Source: an uncultured Saprospirales bacterium
GTDB lineage: Bacteria > Bacteroidota > Bacteroidia > Chitinophagales > JADIYW01
Assembly: GCA_938008535.1 (NCBI GenBank)
Contig: CALLKF010000123.1
Location: 1-41,320, forward strand
Length of the DNA: 41,320 nt
Reading direction: 5' to 3'
In this document: positions 1 to 8,135 of the stretch, piece by piece
Position numbering within the stretch: the stretch's first letter is position 1
Layout: each line of letters begins with the position of its first letter
Notes under the pieces: model-generated
The model's input: the letters and a program-made list of their open reading frames with translations, nothing else
Database searches by the model: none
Told to the model about the DNA's origin: nothing
Program-made: the position numbers and the translations under genes

Positions 1-21
1 AGACGTGTGCTCTTCCGATCT
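1..21. other. Illumina TruSeq adapter remnant
   Basis: The first 21 bases are identical to the 3' end of the Illumina TruSeq read-2 adapter (ending GCTCTTCCGATCT). They are not genomic. They read in frame into the following gene, giving an adapter-derived peptide containing VLFRS, so an automatic start at position 7 would be false. The biological sequence begins at base 22. Confidence 0.97.
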
Positions 22-2487
22 GCTACAGGTGGTTTTCGTTCCGATCAATATCCATTTGATAAATCGTATCCAATCTTAGCTTGGACAAAAACAGGTAGTA
101 AACTTGCAGTGATTTCTGAGAAAAAAGATATTATTCGATTGCTTCAATATGATGTTACTAAAAAAGAAAAAGTAAAAAATAACATCATTAAGTTTCAACG
201 GATTTACAGTGCTGATTTTACGAATAATCCAAATCTATTAGTTGTTTCTGGACAAAATAAAGGACAAACTGATTTGTATTTGTACAATACGTCAAACACG
301 AATGCTACTCAATTAAATAATGACTTATACGATGATTTAAATCCAGTTTACGTAAACTGGAAAGGTGCAAACGGAATTTTGTTTTCTTCTAACAGAATAG
401 ATGATCAACTTGTGATTCCATTTAAAGATGATGTGCTACCAACCAAAACATTAGATTTATTTTATTTCGATTTAGATACACGTAATAATGATTTGGCACG
501 CGTTACTGAAACACCTTTTGCAAACGAAAAAGGAATTGGTACGTACAGTGAAAATCAATTTACTTTTTTAAGCGATGAAAATGGATTACAGAATCAATAT
601 ATTGGCACGTTGGATAGTTTTTTTATTAGAAAAGATACATTGACTAGTGTTATTGAAAATGGTATTGATAAGTATGATACCATACAAGAAATTAAGGACG
701 TCTACAAAGTAAAAGGTATAACACAAGCTATTACAAACTATCCAAAAAGTATACATGCAATTGGTATTAATGCACGTGCATCCAATTATTTTTTCGGCTT
801 AAAAAAACGAAAATCATACATTTATACAAAACCAAATTTACAAGAAGAAGAAATCCAATCGAAAAAAGTGTTTGGTTTAAAACCTACAGCATTTCGACAA
901 TTTTATAGAGATAGTGAAGGTAAAACAACTGCCATAATTTTTGATACTAAAACCATAGATGGTGCTTTAGCCGTTTCTAAAAATAAAATTATTTCAGATG
1001 TTTCATTTGATAGCTTGTATAACAGTGAATTTAAATACACCTTTGAATCTGATTTTAATTCTGTCATAACTACTGAAAACACTAAAAAAGAACAATTGGC
1101 AAAAGTAGATTCTGTAGCCAAAAATTCAACAGAAACTATTTCTTTTAATACTGATAATACTGGCGATGAGGTGCCACCACCTTTTGTTGAACCAACATCT
1201 AATTTAAATGTAGAAAAAACAACTGGACAAAAAATTCGCATTTTACCATATCGCGCTCGCTTCACTTCTGATTATGTGGTTGCGCAGTTAGATAATAGCA
1301 TCATGGCAAATTATTATCAAAGCTATAAAGGAAATTTAGGTGCGTATAATTATCCAAACTTAGGTGGTTTTATTAATTTCGGTGTTAGTGATTTAATGGA
1401 AGATCATAAAATAATTGGTGGTTTCAGAGTTCCATTTGATTTCTTTACAACTTTCACAGGTATTGAAGCATACGTTCGATATATCAACCTTAAAAAACGC
1501 ATAGATAAAAGTGTTTTATATTATATCAGAACGGATAGAATAGCATTTAATGTTTCAGATAATTTTGGAAATATACTACCAGATATTTATTTCGGAAAAC
1601 AAAGAACTAATTTTTTCCAAACTGAATTTAGCTATCCATTTGATGTCACTAAAAGCTTACGTTGGAGCATTGGTTATAGAAATGAACGTTTGAGTATTTT
1701 ATACACTGATAAAATTAGTTTGCAAATACAAGATGTAAAAGAAAATTGGGTTTCTGGTCATGTTGAATTTGTACATGATAATTCAAAAGAAATTCAATTT
1801 AATATTCCAAATGGTTTTAAATACAAATTATACGGTGATTATTTTTTCAATGCAAACGATAAAAAATCGCATATATTTTCCATAGGTTTCGATGCACGTC
1901 ACTATCAAAAAGTGTTTAAAAATATTATTTGGGCAAATCGTGTAGCAGGTGCTTGGTCTTTTGGCGCACAGAAAATTTTATATTTTTTAGGTGGTGTTGA
2001 TACTTGGATTAATCCAAAATATGATTATAACATTCCAGTTGCTACCAATCAAAATTATGGTTTACAAGCACCAGTTACCAATTTACGTGGCTTGCCACAA
2101 AATGTTAGAAATGGAAATAATTATTTACTATTGAATTCAGAATTACGTGTTCCAATTTTTTCATTAATAGCTAAAAAACCTTTAAAATCAGCATTCTTGC
2201 AAGATTTTCAATTAGTTGGTTTCTTTGACGCTGGTTTGGCTTACAACTTAGCTAATCCATTCAATAAAGATAATTCATTTAGTAAAGAAGTGGTAAATGA
2301 CCCTCTCAAACAACCAATTGTTGTAACTGTAAATTACTATAGAAATCCATTTGTTTTTGGCACTGGTGCTGGTGTTCGAACAAATATTCTTGGTTATTTC
2401 TTTAGAGTTGATGCAGCTTGGGGCCACAATGGATTAGAGTTTGCAAAGAAACCAATGTGGCATATTTCTTTAAGTAAAGATTTTTAA
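22..2487 (+). CDS. TolB-like beta-propeller / outer-membrane beta-barrel protein, 5' partial
   Basis: This is a large envelope protein whose N-terminus lies outside the window; the frame is open from base 1 but bases 1-21 are adapter. The visible N-terminal part (first 200 or so residues) has WD40/PD40-like blades with repeated motifs such as LNPVYVNWKGANGILFSSNR and FTFLSDENGLQNQYIG, typical of TolB-type propellers. The part after about residue 430 alternates aromatic and polar residues as in a beta-barrel, and the protein ends in Phe (SKDF), the usual last residue of outer-membrane barrels. A propeller plus barrel layout is known in Bacteroidota proteins annotated as TolB-like translocation proteins. 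The substrate is unknown. The methylmalonyl-CoA mutase subunit gene starts 9 bp after its stop. Confidence 0.7.
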   Translation, partial: ATGGFRSDQYPFDKSYPILAWTKTGSKLAVISEKKDIIRLLQYDVTKKEKVKNNIIKFQRIYSADFTNNPNLLVVSGQNKGQTDLYLYNTSNTNATQLNNDLYDDLNPVYVNWKGANGILFSSNRIDDQLVIPFKDDVLPTKTLDLFYFDLDTRNNDLARVTETPFANEKGIGTYSENQFTFLSDENGLQNQYIGTLDSFFIRKDTLTSVIENGIDKYDTIQEIKDVYKVKGITQAITNYPKSIHAIGINARASNYFFGLKKRKSYIYTKPNLQEEEIQSKKVFGLKPTAFRQFYRDSEGKTTAIIFDTKTIDGALAVSKNKIISDVSFDSLYNSEFKYTFESDFNSVITTENTKKEQLAKVDSVAKNSTETISFNTDNTGDEVPPPFVEPTSNLNVEKTTGQKIRILPYRARFTSDYVVAQLDNSIMANYYQSYKGNLGAYNYPNLGGFINFGVSDLMEDHKIIGGFRVPFDFFTTFTGIEAYVRYINLKKRIDKSVLYYIRTDRIAFNVSDNFGNILPDIYFGKQRTNFFQTEFSYPFDVTKSLRWSIGYRNERLSILYTDKISLQIQDVKENWVSGHVEFVHDNSKEIQFNIPNGFKYKLYGDYFFNANDKKSHIFSIGFDARHYQKVFKNIIWANRVAGAWSFGAQKILYFLGGVDTWINPKYDYNIPVATNQNYGLQAPVTNLRGLPQNVRNGNNYLLLNSELRVPIFSLIAKKPLKSAFLQDFQLVGFFDAGLAYNLANPFNKDNSFSKEVVNDPLKQPIVVTVNYYRNPFVFGTGAGVRTNILGYFFRVDAAWGHNGLEFAKKPMWHISLSKDF

Positions 2488-2496
2488 TTTTAACGA

Positions 2497-3462
2497 ATGT
2501 CTAATTCTATTTTACTTCAAATTACCACTCAGTTTAATTCGGTTACAGCAGATGATTGGAGAGAAAAAATAAGTAAATTAAAAGGTGCTCCTTTTGAAAA
2601 ATTGATTTCGCATACAGAAGATGAAATTGAAATTTTACCTTTTTATACAGCAGAAACGACTAAAGATTTCCGGCTCTTAATTCCTAAAAAACAAACTGAA
2701 AATTGGTTTGTTACAGAAAAAATTATCGTTAATGATTTTATTGCTGCTAATAAAAACAGTTTACATGCTCTACAAAATGGAGCTAATTGTATTTTATTTG
2801 ATTTGCAAAACCAACCAATTACAAAAAGTGAGATTCACCAATTAATACAAGGTATTTTAATAAATATTGTTTCTGTTTTCTTTTATAATTTTGCTGAAGA
2901 AAATAAAATGGATTTAGAAGCTACTGTTCCTAATTCGTGTATTCAATCTATTAAAATTGAACAGCAAAAAAGTACGGTAAACGAATTAGTAGATGCCTTT
3001 AAAAATGGTGATTTTCAAAATTTCAATCCAATCTTTTTTCATTTTTATATTAGTCAGAATTATTTTCTGGAAATAGCAAAATTTCGCGCGTTTCGTTGGC
3101 TATGGCATCAGTTTGCAACTATAAATAATTTAACCAATAAAATTTTTATTATTGCAGAAACTGGAAACTCTAAGCGAAATGAATGGAATACACCAAATGA
3201 AATTTATACTAACATCTTACGAAATACTACAGAAAGTATGTCTGCAATTATTGGTGGTTGTGATTATTTAATTGTAAATAGCCATGATATAGCAACAGAT
3301 AATTCAGTATTTGGTAATCGGATTGCTCGAAATGTACAGCATATTCTATACAATGAATCTTATTTTAATAATCTTATAGATATTGGAAAGGATAGTTATT
3401 ACGTCGAATATTTAACGTTTCAGCTCGCTAAAAAGACATGGAATCGATTGGAATTACTATAA
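2497..3462 (+). CDS. methylmalonyl-CoA mutase small-subunit-like protein, short
   Basis: The 321-residue protein resembles the beta (small) subunit of B12-dependent methylmalonyl-CoA mutase, which converts methylmalonyl-CoA and succinyl-CoA with the large subunit. Recognisable parts are the N-terminal segment with DDWREKISKLKGAPFEKL, the TIM-barrel segment FRAFRWLWHQFA, the stretch TPNEIYTNILRNTTESMSAIIGGCDYL, in which the family-typical N.LR.T...SA..GG.D pattern is visible, and the terminal ESYFNN...DSYYVEYLTFQLAKKTW block. Family small subunits are normally longer (about 450 residues or more). This one stops just after the LAKKTW block and has no cobalamin-binding domain. The large subunit gene that usually follows is absent; a terminator comes next. 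Start is ATG 9 bp after the upstream stop, suggesting co-transcription. Confidence 0.8.
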   Translation: MSNSILLQITTQFNSVTADDWREKISKLKGAPFEKLISHTEDEIEILPFYTAETTKDFRLLIPKKQTENWFVTEKIIVNDFIAANKNSLHALQNGANCILFDLQNQPITKSEIHQLIQGILINIVSVFFYNFAEENKMDLEATVPNSCIQSIKIEQQKSTVNELVDAFKNGDFQNFNPIFFHFYISQNYFLEIAKFRAFRWLWHQFATINNLTNKIFIIAETGNSKRNEWNTPNEIYTNILRNTTESMSAIIGGCDYLIVNSHDIATDNSVFGNRIARNVQHILYNESYFNNLIDIGKDSYYVEYLTFQLAKKTWNRLELL

Positions 3463-3667
3463 TAGAAAAAATAGTTTCAGTTTTTTTCATTTTTTAGTTG
3501 CGCTTTTCCTAAATATTGTTTAATATTGAAATGCATAAAAACCCAATGCACAAAAAAACCTTATTGTCTCAAAATTTAGTGATTTTTTTTAAACGCTGTT
3601 TTTAGTAGTTTAAGATTTTTAATAGTATTGGTTTTTATGAAGAGTTCTTTTTTCATAGCTAGTTAAA

Positions 3668-3700
3668 TTGAAAGGATTGAGCGATTCTTAATCCTTTCAA
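3668..3700 (+). terminator. rho-independent terminator
   Basis: A perfect 11-bp stem (TTGAAAGGATT with AATCCTTTCAA) closes an 11-nt loop and is followed by TGTTTTTTCT. It sits 206 bp after the mutase subunit gene and could end that transcript. Confidence 0.7.
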
Positions 3701-3752
3701 TGTTTTTTCTCACAATTTTTTTTAGTTTTTTTCATAGTTTTTTTGGTAAAAA

Positions 3753-3782
3753 GAAAGGGTAAAGCATTTGCTTCACCCTTTC
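3753..3782 (-). terminator. rho-independent terminator for the minus-strand lipoprotein gene
   Basis: GAAAGGGT-a-AAGC pairs with GCTT-c-ACCCTTTC around an ATTT loop, giving a 12-bp stem with one mismatch. On the minus strand it is followed by a T-rich tract. It lies 22 bp beyond the stop of the lipoprotein gene at 3805-4659. Confidence 0.75.
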
Positions 3783-3804
3783 GCTATTTATAGAGTTTAT
3801 ATTT

Positions 3805-4659
3805 TTAATGTCTTAATGAAATAGTATAAGTTCTGCCATTATCTAAAGTAACAGTTGCTTCATCATCGCAATCACCATTTCCAAAATCAATTACACCATA
3901 TCTTTCTCTTTGTCCGTAACGAATTATCTTTACAACACCAGCAGTAAATTGACGACAAGCTACTTTTCTGGTCAATGCAGTTTCAATGCTAACGTCATAA
4001 ACAATTCCTTTTTTAGAAGTATGCGTACCTGTTCCTGTTACTTTATAAACATCATCCGAAAAATCGCGCGGCGTATTGCTTCCTTCTATCCATTCACGAG
4101 TTTTATCGTCTGTTGAACTAGTACTAAATCTGCCATCAGGAAATGTAACTTTTCTATCAGATACAATAGAATAGGTAAGATGTCCATTTGGATTTTCTCC
4201 ATTATTAGTTACAGTTCTGTCGATATCTACTTTATTGTCATTGACAAAATAATCTTCTGAAGTAATATGAATTACAGTTCCAGCATTTCTGTATCTTCCA
4301 GTGTATGTAATTATGATTTTTCCTTTTCTAGTAACGCTGCTGTCTCTTCCAGGGCAGCCAGTTCCAAAATCAATCGTGATTTTTTTAGGTGATGATAATG
4401 AATCTTTGGTTACAATTGCGCAACCTAATAAATTTACTTCTTGAACTGTAGCTGACTGTCTTAAATCTATTTCACCGTTCATGTCTGCTTGGTCAGCCAT
4501 GATTTGTAAATTATCATCTTCTACTTCAGCAACGTTAAAATTTTGCGCTGATGATGCTTCAGATTCATCATTTAACTTGTTTTTTTGACAAGCCGTAAAT
4601 CCAAATGTCACTACTGCGATTATCAACAATAGTTTAGACGTTAAAATTAATTTATGCAT
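3805..4659 (-). CDS. hypothetical lipoprotein
   Basis: This is a 284-residue secreted lipoprotein of unknown function. The N-terminus (MHKLILTSKLLLIIAVVTFGFTACQ) is a signal peptide with lipobox FTAC, lipidated Cys at residue 24. The mature part begins with an acidic, probably flexible linker (residues 28-65) followed by a beta-rich region with repeated short patterns such as TIDFGTGCPGRDSS and VIDFGNGDCDDEAT, which look like two related halves: each carries a DFG.G.C motif, and the region ends in TLDNGRTYTISLRH. I recognise no enzyme motif. It has its own terminator at 3753-3782, and a 94-bp gap separates it from the lipoprotein gene upstream. Confidence 0.7.
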   Translation of the reverse strand: MHKLILTSKLLLIIAVVTFGFTACQKNKLNDESEASSAQNFNVAEVEDDNLQIMADQADMNGEIDLRQSATVQEVNLLGCAIVTKDSLSSPKKITIDFGTGCPGRDSSVTRKGKIIITYTGRYRNAGTVIHITSEDYFVNDNKVDIDRTVTNNGENPNGHLTYSIVSDRKVTFPDGRFSTSSTDDKTREWIEGSNTPRDFSDDVYKVTGTGTHTSKKGIVYDVSIETALTRKVACRQFTAGVVKIIRYGQRERYGVIDFGNGDCDDEATVTLDNGRTYTISLRH

Positions 4660-4753
4660 GATTTTTTATTTAGTTGATACTTTGACGATTTTAAATTACA
4701 AAGGTTTAATTCAATTTAAGTTACTGCTAAAATTTAACAAAAAAATTGCTTTT

Positions 4754-5212
4754 TTATTGTAGTTCATTACTTATTCGAGATACTTCATCAGCCAACTGTT
4801 TCAAATAAGATGGTGTTGAATTGGGAAAGTTATCAAAAGTCCAGAAATAAGTTCTTCCTTTTAATAAAATTTGTACATAATAAATATTCTGATCAACAAC
4901 GTTAATATCTACAAAAATTGTTCTATTTGATTTGGTTAAAGCAGTTGGTACTTTATTAAGTAAATCTTTAGCAATTTCAAAATCATCGGCTGGTAATTGT
5001 TTACTAAAATTGGATAATTCTTTATTCTGAAAAAATAACTTAGTGGTGTCTTCTAATAATTTTGTATCATCTAAATAATATACGAATCGACATGCATTAG
5101 CACAAAATCCGCCGAATGAACCAAAAATTATATAATCTGGATGCACATATTCATCTTTCTTACAAGAAAAAATAAAGAGCAAACAAATTACATATAAGAT
5201 TCTATTTTTCAT
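4754..5212 (-). CDS. small hypothetical lipoprotein
   Basis: The 152-residue protein starts MKNRILYVICLLFIFSCKKDEY, a signal peptide with lipobox IFSC and Cys at residue 17 followed by charged residues, as is common for surface or periplasmic lipoproteins of Bacteroidota. The mature part contains a short Gly/Cys-rich segment (FGSFGGFCANACRFVYYL), giving two further cysteines that could form a disulfide, then a beta-strand region (TIFVDINVV, YYVQILLKGRTYFW). I do not recognise a family. It lies 42 bp downstream of the SRPBCC pair in the same direction, so it may share their transcript. Confidence 0.65.
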   Translation of the reverse strand: MKNRILYVICLLFIFSCKKDEYVHPDYIIFGSFGGFCANACRFVYYLDDTKLLEDTTKLFFQNKELSNFSKQLPADDFEIAKDLLNKVPTALTKSNRTIFVDINVVDQNIYYVQILLKGRTYFWTFDNFPNSTPSYLKQLADEVSRISNELQ

Positions 5213-5254
5213 ATTCAGATATTTATTTTCACTTTAACTCTCATTTTCACTACA

Positions 5255-5725
5255 TCAATAATTTGGATTTTTATCAAACCGATATGCTAATTCTCTTATA
5301 GCATCACCAACTTGTTTTTCTAATAAATTCCTAAGAAAAAAACCGGTTTTTGGTATACGCGGTTCAAACTCTATGGTATAATCTAACCTTGATTTTCCAT
5401 TTCCTAAATCAATAAAATGCATAGTACCAATATGGTTTTTTAATGGACTACCAAATGTTATTTTATACTCGATTAAAGTAGGTTCAATATATTTTGTAAT
5501 GGTTTCTTGGAAAATTGTTGGAAATGCAATAATTATTCTTGACGAACCCAAACCATTTGCATTTCTTGAATCATTGCTGTCAGTTAATCTGCGTATAATT
5601 GCTGAATAGACTTCTGATAATCTATTATGATCACTAAAGAATGAAAAAACATTGTAGGCAGGTACATTATAATCTTGCAAAAAATGCAATTTTTCAACGT
5701 TTGAATTCAGTTGTAATAAATTCAT
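5255..5725 (-). CDS. SRPBCC (START/polyketide-cyclase-like) family protein, copy 2
   Basis: The 156-residue protein has the layout of SRPBCC helix-grip proteins, which bind hydrophobic ligands: an N-terminal strand and helix (YNVPAYNVFSFFSDHNRLSEV), a central strand with IIAFPTIFQETITKY, the strand LIEYKITFGSPLKNHIGTMHF, and a C-terminal strand-helix (RLDYTIEFEPRIPKTGFF followed by the long helix LRNLLEKQVGDAIRELAYRF). No signal peptide is present, so it is probably cytoplasmic. Its start codon overlaps the stop of the paralogue upstream as TAATG, which implies translational coupling. The ligand cannot be told from sequence. Confidence 0.75.
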   Translation of the reverse strand: MNLLQLNSNVEKLHFLQDYNVPAYNVFSFFSDHNRLSEVYSAIIRRLTDSNDSRNANGLGSSRIIIAFPTIFQETITKYIEPTLIEYKITFGSPLKNHIGTMHFIDLGNGKSRLDYTIEFEPRIPKTGFFLRNLLEKQVGDAIRELAYRFDKNPNY

Positions 5726-6153
5726 TATTGATATCTTTTTGCCAATTTAGATAAACCACTTGCTATCGTTGATTTTATTGCGAACAAAATCAAACCATCT
5801 GCCAATGAAAATTTTGTTTCTATATCAATTGTGTAATGCAATGAGCATTTATTTTCGCCAAGCTTGGTAAATTCCAATCTTCCAATATGGTAGTTTACTG
5901 GCACATTATTGCTAATTTGATATTCTATTAAATGCGGTTTATCAAAAGTTATGATTGTCTCTTCTAAAATAGTAAGTGGCCCAATTCCAATACTGCGAAC
6001 AGAATCTAAACCATTTACATCACTAGAATTAGAATCTTTAATACGTTTGATATTTGCCTTTAATAATGCACCAAAATTATTGTGATCACTTAAGTAGTTA
6101 AAAATTTCTTCAACTGGTGCGTTGAATTCCTGAGTCATGGAAACTGTTTGCAT
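5725..6153 (-). CDS. SRPBCC (START/polyketide-cyclase-like) family protein, copy 1
   Basis: The 142-residue protein is a paralogue of the next gene. Both share FNAPVEEIFNYLSDHNNFG / YNVPAYNVFSFFSDHNRLS, the NGLDSVRSIGIGPLTILEETI / NGLGSSRIIIAFPTIFQETI strand, LIEYQISNNVPVNYHIGRLEF / LIEYKITFGSPLKNHIGTMHF, and a C-terminal amphipathic helix. This indicates a tandem duplication followed by divergence. It is the first gene of a minus-strand group (two SRPBCC genes, then two lipoproteins). The start ATG follows the divergent promoter region shared with the peroxiredoxin gene, but no specific operator is visible. Confidence 0.75.
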   Translation of the reverse strand: MQTVSMTQEFNAPVEEIFNYLSDHNNFGALLKANIKRIKDSNSSDVNGLDSVRSIGIGPLTILEETIITFDKPHLIEYQISNNVPVNYHIGRLEFTKLGENKCSLHYTIDIETKFSLADGLILFAIKSTIASGLSKLAKRYQ

Positions 6154-6276
6154 ACGTAATAGTTTATATAAAAATACAATTTTAATTTAGATTTTCACAT
6201 GTTGTCAAAAGACTTCAATTCGTCTGACAACTTAATTTTTAAAATAAATTAACTAACTTAGTCTATCAAAATGATA

Positions 6277-6284
6277 TACTTTTG
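6277..6284 (+). promoter_or_regulatory. Bacteroidota -7 promoter box (TACTTTTG)
   Basis: The octamer TACTTTTG matches the Bacteroidota sigma-ABfr -7 consensus TAnnTTTG and lies 49 bp before the peroxiredoxin ATG. A clear -33 element is not visible. Confidence 0.5.
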
Positions 6285-6333
6285 ATTTACTCGAAAATTT
6301 TCTAAATAAATTCTAACTTTAAAATAAAAAAAT

Positions 6334-6969
6334 ATGGCACTACGATTAGGCGACGAAGCTCCGAACTTCACAGCAGAAACAACTCAAGGCAAAATTAATT
6401 TTCATGAATTTATTGGCGATCATTGGGTCGTTTTATTTTCGCATCCAGCAGATTTTACACCAGTTTGTACTACAGAATTAGGTTTTACAGCAAAGCTGAA
6501 AGATGAATTTGATAAACGTAATGTAAAAGCAATTGCTTTGAGTGTTGATGGAATTGAATCGCACATCGAATGGATAAAAGATATTGAAGAAACTCAGCAC
6601 ATCACGATGAATTTTCCAATTATTTCCGATCCAAATAAAGAAGTGGCAACGCTATATGACATGATGCATCCAAACGCATCCGAAAAATTTACGGTGCGTT
6701 CTGTGTTTATTATTGGGCCAGATAAAAAGATAAAACTCACCATAACTTATCCAGCTTCAACAGGTAGGAATTTTAATGAAATTTTGCGTGTGATAGATTC
6801 GTTGCAATTAACAGCAAATTATAGTGTGGCAACACCAGTAAACTGGCAAGATGGTGAAGATGTGGTGATTGCACCAGCTATTACAAATGAAGTGGCTGAA
6901 ACCAAATTTCCAAAAGGTTTTAAAATTATAAAACCATATTTACGAACTACACCGCAACCGAATAAGTAA
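6334..6969 (+). CDS. 1-Cys peroxiredoxin (Prx6 family)
   Basis: A 211-residue cytoplasmic thiol peroxidase that reduces hydrogen peroxide and alkyl hydroperoxides. The peroxidatic motif is complete: HPADFTPVCTTELG with Cys45, and the catalytic Arg lies in the segment FTVRSVFIIGPD near residue 127. Length and the C-terminal extension after VATPVNWQDGEDVVI are typical of the Prx6 subfamily, which uses one cysteine, and the protein has no other cysteine to act as resolving residue. The ATG is preceded by A-rich leader rather than a Shine-Dalgarno site, usual for this phylum. A GNAT acetyltransferase gene follows 27 bp downstream and may be co-transcribed. Confidence 0.93.
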   Translation: MALRLGDEAPNFTAETTQGKINFHEFIGDHWVVLFSHPADFTPVCTTELGFTAKLKDEFDKRNVKAIALSVDGIESHIEWIKDIEETQHITMNFPIISDPNKEVATLYDMMHPNASEKFTVRSVFIIGPDKKIKLTITYPASTGRNFNEILRVIDSLQLTANYSVATPVNWQDGEDVVIAPAITNEVAETKFPKGFKIIKPYLRTTPQPNK

Positions 6970-6996
6970 TTTATAATCGTTACAATATATTTTACT

Positions 6997-7512
6997 ATGG
7001 AAATTATCATCAACGATAAACTAAAATTGCGTGCGTGGAAAACAGAAGACAGACAGCAATTGCAACGCATTGCAAACAATCAACATGTTGCAAAATATTT
7101 GCGTGAACGATTTCCGAGTCCATACACAATGAATGATGCTGAAAGATGGATTTCATTGAACGAAATGGGTTTAGAGGAAACACATTTTTGCATCGAATAT
7201 GATGGCATGGCTGCTGGTGGTATTGGAATCGATATACAATTAGATGTACATAAACAGACAGCTGAATTAGGTTATTGGTTAGGTGAAGATTTTTGGAATA
7301 AAGGAATTATTACTGAATGCATAAAAGTTGTAACACCTTATTTTATTAAGAAATTTCAATTGAAACGCATGTATGCAACTACTTTTTCTGAGAACACGTC
7401 ATCATCAAAAGCATTGGAAAAAGCTGGTTTTGTGTTAGAAGGAATTTTGAAAAAACATGCTTTTAAAAACGGTATTGATTACGATGGAAATATGTATGCT
7501 TATACAGTTTGA
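6997..7512 (+). CDS. GNAT family N-acetyltransferase (RimJ/RimL type)
   Basis: The 171-residue protein transfers an acetyl group from acetyl-CoA, in this subfamily often to protein N-termini or small amines. Visible features are the N-terminal LKLRAWKTEDRQQLQRIANN strand-helix, the strand AAGGIGIDIQ, the segment AELGYWLGEDFWNKGIITECIK (RimJ/RimL signature, acetyl-CoA loop variant) and the terminal YATTFSENTSSSKALEKAGFVLEGILKKHAFKNG. The coding region follows the peroxiredoxin by 27 bp and overlaps the convergent membrane-protein gene by 13 bp at its 3' end. The acceptor substrate is unknown. Confidence 0.88.
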   Translation: MEIIINDKLKLRAWKTEDRQQLQRIANNQHVAKYLRERFPSPYTMNDAERWISLNEMGLEETHFCIEYDGMAAGGIGIDIQLDVHKQTAELGYWLGEDFWNKGIITECIKVVTPYFIKKFQLKRMYATTFSENTSSSKALEKAGFVLEGILKKHAFKNGIDYDGNMYAYTV

Positions 7513-8021
7513 TTATTTTCAGCATTCAACCTTTCCAACTTTAAAATTTTATTTCTAAGCAATAATAATGGAATCATTCCAAACACACCGAAGCTGCAAT
7601 CAATCAATCGCCAAATGAATGGAATGCCGCGAATCGGACCGCAAATAAATGCTAACGGAAAAACCATTAAGCACGCTAACATTGCCCATTCAACTACCCA
7701 AATATTTTTTATTGGATTTCGCAAAACGCCAATAAATGCTGAGCCGATGATGATATGTGCAAACGCCAGCCAATCGGTTCCATAAAAAATAAACGAGTAA
7801 TTTTTTGATGTTTCATGAACACCTTTACTTACGAAAATTAAAAAGTTATAAATGCTTGGCAAATAATTTTGTAACCATAAACTATTTAAAAAATAAGAAT
7901 CAAAAAGTTTAATTTCAGTTTCGATTGGAAAAGCAGTTACGCCACTTAAAATAATTCCAACCATAAAAATGATAGTCCAAATTTTTATTTGTTTTGCAAG
8001 TTGATTTTGCTCTGTTTTCAT
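7500..8021 (-). CDS. hypothetical integral membrane protein
   Basis: Starting at the ATG at 8021 (MKTEQNQLAKQ) gives a 173-residue protein; the frame is open further upstream to 8105, but that would add a cysteine-rich, atypical extension, so the later start is preferred. It has about four hydrophobic segments: WTIIFMVGIILSGVTAF, WLAFAHIIIGSAFIGVL, VEWAMLACLMVFPLAFI and FGVFGMIPLLLLRN. No family is recognised. It converges on the acetyltransferase gene with a 13-bp overlap of coding ends. Confidence 0.65.
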   Translation of the reverse strand: MKTEQNQLAKQIKIWTIIFMVGIILSGVTAFPIETEIKLFDSYFLNSLWLQNYLPSIYNFLIFVSKGVHETSKNYSFIFYGTDWLAFAHIIIGSAFIGVLRNPIKNIWVVEWAMLACLMVFPLAFICGPIRGIPFIWRLIDCSFGVFGMIPLLLLRNKILKLERLNAENNQTV

Positions 8022-8135
8022 ACTTTCAATATTTTCTGAAACAAAGTTACATCTAATAATAGCAACCAAAATAAAATTAACGCATTTTAGCATTTGATAT
8101 TTCAACCAATAAAATGTAAATTACATTAAATTGCG

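Larger units (their letters stand above)
3463..3804. other. gene-free convergent intergenic region with two terminators
   Basis: These 342 bases lie between convergent genes. Apart from a plus-strand hairpin at 3668-3700 and a minus-strand hairpin at 3753-3782 the stretch is T-rich and I see no gene, tRNA or repeat in it. Confidence 0.6.

Noticed and set aside
8022..8105. N-terminal extension of the membrane-protein gene
   Set aside because: The frame is open, but the added residues give an unusual N-terminus, and the ATG at 8021 precedes a normal charged start and first membrane helix.
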